From the NCBI RefSeq assembly GCF_019059575.1, contig NW_024881695.1, positions 124,001 through 188,000 on the forward strand: a stretch of 64,000 bases of DNA, written 5' to 3'. The DNA comes from Amphibalanus amphitrite (taxonomy: Eukaryota > Arthropoda > Thecostraca > Balanomorpha > Balanidae). A program made the translations under genes and the position numbers. The notes beneath the pieces are model-generated. The model worked only from the letters and a program-made list of their open reading frames with translations, did no database searches and was not told the DNA's origin. This document shows, piece by piece, positions 56,383-64,000 of the stretch (position 1 is its first letter; each line of letters starts with the position of its first letter).

Positions 56383-56968
56383 ATTTACCCTTGTACGTAT
56401 AAGGGCGGCGGGTGGTTTTTCGTTAAAAGCTCACGTAAAAGGCATTGGATCACGACCAAATTGTACCCTCGAGCCCATCATTTTTTTTTACCAGCCCGGA
56501 AAATATCATGACCTGAGACCAGTTTAAACCAACAGAAAAATAACCGCCTGCCGGAATTTTTGCCTTAAGACCGCTTCACATACGGAGCGTAAACGCGATG
56601 GGCTCGTAAGCGGATAGGGCTTTACCGTTTACGCTCCATATGTGAAACGATCTTTAGGCAAAAATTCCGGCAGGCGGCTATTTTTCTGTTGGTAAAACTG
56701 GCCTCTGGACCCATAATGACCGTTGGCTTATGAGCTTTTTCTGGAGATCATCTTGAGCCATAAAATCTCACTTCAAGAAGTTATAGCGGGTCCCGATTCT
56801 CTCGACACTTGTCATTGCCCTCTTGAATGAGACGGAATGACCAAGGACCTTAAAAATGGGCAGCAGCGGCTTCCTATTGTCACGGGTAGCACGCTCGTCT
56901 TTTTTATGCACAGCTCCATATCAGAGTCCGAGAGGCCGCGGGGGTCCGATCGACTCCTCCCCCTTACG
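56383..56968 (+). mobile_element. Diverged piggyBac-like copy B, inside the hAT
   Basis: Collinear with copy A: 56411-56440 resembles 54091-54120 (GGTTTTTCG...CTCRCGTAAAA), 56487-56510 resembles 55265-55300 (GAAAATWTCATGACC), and 56845-56926 resembles 55872-55951 (GGACCTTAAAA...CACGCTCGT). It lacks the LINE, thus serving as an empty-site comparison. Its ends have decayed, so exact borders are uncertain. Confidence 0.6.
56528..56693. repeat. Long hairpin (about 68-bp arms) inside copy B
   Basis: 56528-56595 is nearly complementary to 56626-56693 (outer ends ACCAACAGAAAAATA, inner ends GAGCGTAAACG), with a 30-nt loop. Weaker complementarity extends outward through CCAGTTT/AAACTGG. It interrupts the alignment with copy A, so it is probably a separate fold-back MITE. 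Confidence 0.8.
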
Positions 56969-57310
56969 TTAGCGGCTGTTGAAACGCCAACAGACGGGCG
57001 ACGGTTAAAACTTGCAGCTGCTTTTGTACGACTGTACGGAGGGGTGAGATGGTGAGGCGAGCAGGTACGTGAAAATTGGTATCTAATCAATGTGTGCTGT
57101 GCCTTTGGCCTGGGCTAATCTTTGAACCCTGGGATGCAACAGTCACGATGGCTCCATCACTGGAGCTACAAACTCCAAAAAGATAGGCTTTCTCAGAATC
57201 CCTCATTACCCCCACCGAAAGGGCTCCATTACCCCCAAAGGGGGCATGCCCCACCATTTGCCGACCCCTGCATTAGAAGCTGGCAAACGCCGCACACGTG
57301 CGAGGGTTAA

Positions 57311-57931
57311 AGTGCAGAGTAAATCGTAGAATCCATTATCGCAGAGCTGTGGATAAATTTGCCGCAATACGTTGTCAGAATTCACTCTCATAATCCACTG
57401 AAACAGTTCGTATAACAATTGAAAACGCACATATCCATTTATGATGATATCCCGTGCTGACTCGAGCTAATCTTCTTTCAGTCTGACTCACAAATCCAGC
57501 CCTCGACCCACACACGTAACCTAATTCTGATGGTATATCAATCCTCCATTACCCAATATCAGGGTCTCGGCATTGAATACGATGACGTGGCCTTCAGATA
57601 TAACCTCTATTACCACTGGATATCATGTCTTAATACCGTCTTAGAATAGCGTGATATCTTCGCACATCAATCAGCGAACATTCCACGCCGCGGGTGTCTC
57701 TGGTTGCTATGGTAACTGGCAAACCAAACATCACATGGCGCGATCCTTGCACCGCACGTCTCACTATAAATAACACAGCAATCGACCAGTCTCATCCACC
57801 AGCTCAATGTTCAGATACCAGCCTGAGTCAGTAATCTCGCCCCTTCCTTATTATCCCCAATCACTTTGACGAGCGGTTCCATCCCATTCGCGCTGTCTCG
57901 CGAGCCGCGATTGCGTGCGCGAGTGGCGCGC
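57311..57931. other. Probable 3' UTR and downstream region of the minus-strand gene
   Basis: Holds no open frame of note. No canonical minus-strand AATAAA is present; GATAATAAGG (complement of 57846-57855) is a variant candidate. A plus-strand TATAAATA at about 57766 has no coding exon attached. Confidence 0.35.
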
Positions 57932-58093
57932 TCAACTGGTGGATTCCCGCAGATCACTGATGACCCTGCCGAGTGACCTCAGGAGTACCATGAGGAAGAT
58001 GGCGACGGCCAGCAGCCCGGCGCCGCCCGTCACCAGAATACCGCCGATTGAGGGGTCCGTGTTCGGGGGTCGGAACCGCGTCAGAAGGGCGCC
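57932..58093 (-). CDS. Last coding exon of a second gene: transmembrane helix and short cytoplasmic tail
   Basis: On the minus strand a strong acceptor (TTCTCTCTCCCGGCAG, ending at 58094) opens a 53-residue frame that stops at TGA 57932-57934. The peptide starts GALLTRFRPPNTDPS; a hydrophobic segment of about 22 residues follows (GGILVTGGAGLLAVAIFLMV), then LLRSLGRVISDLRESTS. Codons are G/C-ending as in the RhoGEF exons. The layout suggests the membrane anchor and tail of a single-pass protein with an external N-terminus. I do not recognise the family. Upstream exons must lie above 58.1 kb, probably partly beyond the window. Confidence 0.55.
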   Translation of the reverse strand, partial: GALLTRFRPPNTDPSIGGILVTGGAGLLAVAIFLMVLLRSLGRVISDLRESTS

Positions 58094-61000
58094 CTGCCGG
58101 GAGAGAGAACAAGGTGTCAGTCAGGGGCATGCTGGCCAAGAGGGCAGATACAAAACAGGGGGACAGATAGTGAAGCACGATGTGACCGAAGGGATAACAG
58201 GAGTGAATAGCCATCTGTCAACAATACAAGGCGGGCAAAAGACCGAGACGGTTGCGTTGACGTTCGGTAATACACTTGGTATTGTCACTTGGTATTGCTC
58301 GGTAGTGTCAGTGATTAAGCTGTGAACGATCAACAAGTTAATCAGTCAGCAGCAAGGCTTGATCTGAGTCCAGAGTAATGATCTGACATCTGACCGAAGA
58401 TTTTGAAATCAAGTCCAATTCCCATCTGTCATTCATTCACGAGTTCGCCGTCTCTGGAACTGAGGACGATGGGATGAACGGGGTAGAGGTGCAGACGGGC
58501 TCGACACAATGGAGCAATAATTAGAGACGACAGTCACAAAGTGGTGGTCAGGAGGTCAGCCGACTGGTCGGACCGACTAGTGCTTTAACAATGCATAAGG
58601 AAGGGGGTTTAGGAGTAAAAAAGGATGGGGTAAGACCATCTTATGTCATCTTTAAAAATAAAAACAAGCACCAATGAGCCAAGGGTTTCAGAAACTGAAT
58701 TTCAGTTCTTGTAGACAAGACTGCAGAATATCCATACGATTTAAATACACCAACCAGAATTACATTTGCCAGGCAGCCCGTGCCATCGCGTCGTCATGAA
58801 TGAAGCCCAGCCGGCAATCGGCCTTGATATGCGCTGCATGGGGCAGCTTTTATTCAGACCCGCGGGAGGACCGAAATCCGACGTCCCATATTCGTCGTTT
58901 CTCCAGCGATTGCCTCTGTCAATACAGGAATCTCGCCACATTCAATCCCCGATAGAATGTTCGGAGCCGGTCCCGACGAATCGAAACCCGGTCTCGGGGC
59001 CGCCATTAGCAGCTGGTGACGCTCGTTTTCACTTGGATGACGCTGACTGGCGCAGAGCCGATCGGAGAGTCCCTTTGATCTGAGTCAGGGCTGGTGAACT
59101 CAAGGTAGCGCTAATTTGGTGGTAAAAAAAAAACGGTCGATGTTCTCTGAAGCTTTTATAGGCACAATACACATTACACAACACATCTATTACTCAATGT
59201 AGACGAAAGGTGGCTAGAAAAGCATCGCAATGCCTTGTCTGGGTCCCTTATGAATGAAACCCAGCCATTTAACAACGGACACCAACCATATTTTTAATGT
59301 TGCATTTGAGTTAATGATACAAATATGTTATTCTAAACCCCAAAAATATACATTTCTCACGATCCGCCGTTACAGCTGCATGCAGTGTGATTTATGCAAG
59401 CATGTCCGGGTTAATTATCTCTACTTTATGTCCTCTCTGGACTCGAGGAGACATCTTGGCAATCTTTCTCCATAAACAGCTGTCTGTACCCGCAGCACGT
59501 CTAGCCGCTGGCGGGGACTGACTGCTTTCCTTCCTGTCCCCGGACAGGGTCGGTCGGGGGCCAATTAACGCGTGGCCCCGATGGCCCTGATAAGGCCGCC
59601 GACACAGGTCGGTCCGGTGTGGAGAAATGGCCGCGGACGGAGTTCGGCCAGGTACAGTCGTCATTAGAGGACAGAACTCGATGGGGACAGACAGTCCTGG
59701 CTGGTCGCTAGTCACGAAGCAACTCTCACTTGCTCCAAATGGTGGGATGTCGAAAACTTCTCTCCTCTCAAACTTCGTTGCCCAAATGTTTTCTGTGAAA
59801 TGTAGTGAAGCTGATAATCATTTATTAATATGTGTTTCATTAGAGAGGCTTCTGCTCTCTTATGAACCATATTCGATGACAATATTATTCGATGGACGGG
59901 ATACATTTCGGGCAGTCCCATTGCAACGAATGGCTTCATATTTGGCAACGACTGTATCTTCTTCCTAACTTCTTTTACTTCTTCCCGTGTTACTCTGCCT
60001 CATGCTGTTGCGCTTTCTGCTCCATTTCTTCATCTCCCTCTCTCCAATACCTTCCCATCTCTCCTCTCTCCCTCCAATCTTCCTCCTCTCTCCCTGGGCT
60101 GCGTCTTTTTCAGGCGCCGCCTGACAGCCACCTGTCATCGTGTGGCCATTAAATTCCCTCCGTTTTACAGCGATAAATGTGAGAATCACGCTGTGCTGGC
60201 ATGTGGATGTGCGCTGGGCCGGGACGGCCAGGCTCTCCGCCCGGCGTGAGGCGCTTCACGGCACGGTGAGCGTCTGGGAATTGTGGGGTTGGCGCCGCCA
60301 GTCAGGCAGTGGTGGCGACGGCGGCAGCTTTGACGGTTTGGGCCTACATGGTTGACAGAATGAGCGCTGATTGAGATGACAAATGGGTGGTGCATGGCAT
60401 GTTGAGGACATTGAGAGATGTTGTCGTTTACTTCGCCAATCGTCGCTTCTTTGATAACTTGTCAATTGCTGAATCGCCACATTTCGCAAACGTTTGTTTA
60501 ATTATATTCCAAGATGTACCGGAAACAATTAGGAGGGTTTCTCTGTTCATTAGGGGGCACTCGGAGAACGATTACAGGCCCTCTGAGGGTCTTCGGACCT
60601 ACTTAGAGCTACTGCCGCGTTCATTTACATGGCAGCTCTCTGCTATTTAAGATAAGGCTAATTGCCCTCTCAGAAATGCTTATGTTCCGTCACGAAGGTT
60701 AGTCAAGGAACCACCGAAGGGAACTTCCATAATGATGCAATGTTATTTATGCACGTTTCTAATACTTTGATGTTTGTTATTTGTGTTGTTGTCTCACGTT
60801 TAGGTTCGCTTCTTCCTACATCGTATCCTCTCGTCTGTAGCCATGCGCCGGTCCTGCCTCCTGCCCGGTGCTCCACTTCCCCGGCCACTTCCCGCTGGGC
60901 CCGGCTCCTGACTCGGTGATCTGATTACCGGAGAGGGCGATTTAATCAGCCGGTCCGCGTGCCGGCCGGGCTGGCCGAGCGGTCAGACCGGGCTCGATTA

Positions 61001-64000
61001 CACCCGGCTCGTTCCAGGAGTCGGGCCGGCCGGTCGACCCGCCCTCCTCGGACGCAAGCCGCTCGCGCACCTCGAGATCGGTATCACCTGAGAGGTGATG
61101 ACAGCCACGCACGCGTCTTCCCCTTACAGCTGAGCGCACCTGAGCTTTTGAGAGGTGGTCGCTGGACCGAGTATAGCAGTGGATTAGAGTGGTAGACCAG
61201 CTCGGTGTGGAAAAAAGAACATGCAGGATTAAAAATGTGTTGAGTGTCTCCTTGTGATTAATGCGGTGATTTAGCGAGATTTCTTGGAGAAACATACTCT
61301 TGAGTGGCAAGTGCGTCTGCTTTCTTTTTATATGCAATGACAAAATAGCATTCGAAATCATGTTTCCATCTATAGGTGCACGTCCAAAGAAGAAAAACCT
61401 CGGTATATAGATGTCTACATTTTTCACAGAAATGTTTCATTTTTTCAAGACTCGAGTGATCAGGAAAGCAAGGCATAACTACATATAGCAGAAAGTCCCA
61501 TTGCTTGAAAGATGCCCCTTTATCGTCTATCAAATGAAAGGCTCATTTCATCAGCGTCGTTCGCTAGGATATGATTTATCTAGTGAGGAAAATACAGACT
61601 TACTTGACTGTGACGATCATGTTCGCTCAGAAAAAAAAAACATAAACCTCATGTGCGCATGCAAGTACTATATTGGGGGTTCGTTCATCTAATGGCTAAT
61701 ACCGTACGAGTATATCGGACGTAGTAGCAAAGTGACTGTGAATTTGGTCACCGAAAAGTGACTAGCCGGTAGCCCATAAAAGCGCTTCAGTGGAAAGTCA
61801 GCCACCGCCATGACCAACTCCACTTTTTATGTGAGATGTCTACAGCATCATAAGATTGAGGGGAGTGATGCTTGAGCTGATTCGTTTCTCCCTGCCCTGA
61901 TCAACATTCAGTATCAACATTCACTATCAGTTATTATTTAGTAGCCGCTCGTAAAGCATCGCTTTTGCTGCTGTCTTTCGAGCACGAGCGGTCACTCCCA
62001 CGAGGCACGAAAAAGCCGGACACTCCTCTTTGCTAATACATTTTAGCTCTGACGGCCTCTCGATGGTGATTAGTTACAAACGACAGCACATGCATATCAT
62101 TAGCCTGTCGTTACGCGAGCGTGAGTTAGCGTTTTTGGCCGTTTCCGTTTACCGTAGTGTCAGCAATGGAGGTGTGCATGATAGCCGGGCTCCCGGCGCC
62201 AGCACAAATGACCATCATCATTTGTAAGGTGAAAAGTTGGGTCACGGGTCAGCCATTCAATGAAGCTTCCGACAGAGCCAGTGCAGAGAGCTGAGTAATT
62301 AAGAGACAAATAACACCAATGACTTGAGATTTTTCCCACCCGCCGCCGAGCCAGTGACATTTTAGCTGACGACGTGACATAAACTTTGGGAGTTTCACCT
62401 GTGTGATATGATAAATGGATCCGTTTGGCGAACTTGATATCCCAACTGGCGTAATTTCAGAGAACGCTACTGTTTTATGTAAATTTTAATTAGGAGTACT
62501 GGCATTTCACCTCTGCCTCCTACCAAACAATGCTGATGCATGTAATGGCCCAGGGCACTAGCGGTAAGCCTCATTCATGATTATCACGAAAACAAGAGTC
62601 TGCATCCAGAACAGTTACCAGCAATTTCATAGTTTATGGTGACGTATGGTTACGTGTCAATTGCCATAAGCCAATTGTCGTCACGAGTCATTATATGGTG
62701 TTATTCATCTTGATTTTATACAATGAGTCGTAGTTCGCATCATGCTGCTACAATTTTGTCTGTTGTTTATACAATAATACGGAGACCACCTAAACTAAGT
62801 AGGCCATGTCAATTGATAGCTAATCGAGGCTATGTCGATTGATCTACCTCATTATTTACTGCTCTGGCCATTGCAATTGGCAGTGGCCCGCTTCCGTCCC
62901 AATAACACAACCAGACCATTTCGTATCTGGCCGTACCGGCGCACAGTGGCCCGTTTCGCTCCCGCCGCTGGTCACCACTCTGATCAAGCTCCGCCCCACC
63001 CCGGCAGCCGAGGTCGCTGACTCAGCCGCGCCGGCGGCTGCTCCGAACACGTCCGAACTGTGGATTATTGGTCAGCCCCGGGAGCGCCCCGCAGGCCGGC
63101 ACCGAGAATAGCTGTAATCAGAGCGCCAGTGGACGCCCGGCGGTCGATGTAAGTGCGCGGAATGTCGGAGCCGCCGTCCGATCACTCAGCGTGCTCGGTC
63201 ATCGGTGAAAGTGAGTAATGCTCCCGGGATATTTGTTATGTTTTATTGGTAGAATGGTATTTTGTTGGTGTTTGAGGACAAGCCGAAGAAAGTTGAATAA
63301 TTTATCAGTTTTTGCATGCAAACCCGTGTCTTCAAAGCGCGTCCTTCTTCAGATACAAATTTTGGGCTTCCCTTACACCATAAAAAAGAAGATAAGAAAG
63401 AAAACTCTGATTGGCAGTAACTTTCTAGAATTGATCTGACGAAAGTTCGGCACGCTAACATTCTCAATCAAATTTTTAAACCAATGTTGGTCTCAGTGAC
63501 GCAATAATGCGGAATGCGGTTCTGCACATTAAACTCAGTGAACCAATCATAGATGAGGGACTCGGTAAATCTGGCCTGCGCTTACAATAGAGCAGCTGGC
63601 GTTCCTAAGTAAATCGTTACCCCTCTCGGAGCGATTTGTCAATGCAATTCGATAGCAATATAGTTCCTCGTGCAAACAAGCCTTGACAATTCAATTGCAA
63701 GGGCTCAATGGACAGCCGCTGTTGCGCGGCAGTCAACGCTATTTTCTACCGCTGGGTTCAGCAGCTCAGCACAGTTCACAAGTCTATTTGCGGATCAGGA
63801 GCAATGTACCCAACGTCGGGCGCCGCTTGCAGCAGTGATGATAAGCCAGCAACGCTAGCAATATTGGCGTGCATGCTGCCGGGGTAGACTACGTTCACGC
63901 AGTTGTGGCCTGTTTCTAATCGAGGTCTGTGATTCCTTCCCGACCGTGACAGTCACATGAGCGGTGATTGTCTCCAGCGGTGAGCCAGCGCTTCTGTTTA
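58094..64000. other. Probable intron/flank of the minus-strand gene, no further exon found
   Basis: I searched for minus-strand exons with acceptor, donor and sensible composition upstream of 57932-58093 and found none convincing. GC-rich patches at 60180-60360, 60950-61110 and 62880-63110 give only low-complexity frames. No transposon ends or long repeats stand out. Confidence 0.4.

Larger units (their letters stand above)
56012..57270. mobile_element. hAT-type non-autonomous transposon nested in copy A
   Basis: Bounded by an exact 8-bp duplication CATTAGAA (56004-56011 and 57271-57278). Ends are CAGTGGTCGGCA and, on the complementary strand, CAGGGGTCGGCA, a typical hAT terminal repeat. There is no transposase frame in its 1.26 kb. 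Interior: a 154-bp hAT-type MITE and a diverged second copy of the outer element. Confidence 0.82.
54048..57310 (+). mobile_element. piggyBac-like non-autonomous element (copy A) carrying nested insertions
   Basis: Both ends are TTAA (54048-54051 and 57307-57310), followed inward by an inverted CCCTCGCAYGTGT, as in piggyBac elements (TTAA target, repeats starting CCC). A poly-G/poly-C hairpin-like segment (GGGGGTCGGNTGGACCCCC) recurs near both ends (54062-54090 and 55968-56000). The element's own DNA is about 54052-54183, 55255-56011 and 57279-57306, roughly 0.9 kb without a transposase, so it is a MITE-like relic. The rest is a LINE (54184-55254) and a hAT (56012-57270). A copy without the LINE (copy B) lies inside the hAT. 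Confidence 0.7.

Noticed and set aside
60964..61035. tRNA-like start GGCTGGCCGAGCGGTCAGACC
   Set aside because: It resembles the A-box of Leu/Ser tRNAs, but no B-box (GGTTCGAATC) follows at the right distance and the acceptor arm does not pair.
1..64000. CRISPR array, prokaryotic operon or rRNA genes
   Set aside because: No regularly spaced identical repeats with unique spacers, no clustered ribosome-binding-site-led genes and no rRNA-like conserved blocks are seen.

Overview
This is eukaryotic nuclear DNA, almost certainly from an invertebrate animal and most likely an arthropod (a crustacean would fit). The evidence is a multi-exon gene with GT-AG introns, exons rich in G/C at third codon positions, and several metazoan retrotransposon and DNA-transposon families. 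I cannot name the species. No bacterial operon, CRISPR array, rRNA or convincing tRNA is visible.

The left 60% (about 3.5-38.8 kb) is one plus-strand gene for a Rho-family guanine nucleotide exchange factor of the ASEF/SPATA13/collybistin group (SH3, then DH, then PH). I resolve 18 coding exons with compatible splice phase at every junction. The product is about 1166 residues, or about 1130 if the uncertain exon 17 is skipped. The first half is a long, basic, serine-rich and partly acidic region; the second half holds the SH3, DH and PH domains and a short basic tail. Introns 2 (14.8 kb) and 6 (6.8 kb) are large; the SH3-DH-PH exons are compact. An AATAAA signal lies about 330 bp after the stop codon.

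Intron 2 holds a Penelope-like retroelement (9435-11220) with two equal 745-bp inverted arms and a 12-bp target duplication, a decayed IS630/Tc1-mariner remnant (about 12.7-13.4 kb) and minisatellites. Intron 6 holds a minus-strand LINE (29.1-30.75 kb) whose reading frame is broken by one in-frame stop.

From 38.8 to 54 kb I see no gene, only simple repeats, a tandem duplication, hairpins and an unusual GATC-dense block (41.18-41.66 kb). At 54.05-57.31 kb lies a nest of transposons: a TTAA-flanked piggyBac-like element holds a truncated LINE and a hAT element, and the hAT holds a 154-bp hAT-type MITE plus an older copy of the outer element, which itself contains a long hairpin. Just beyond, at 57.93-58.09 kb on the minus strand, is a likely last coding exon of a second gene, encoding one transmembrane helix and a short tail. 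The rest to 64 kb is probably intron of that gene or intergenic.
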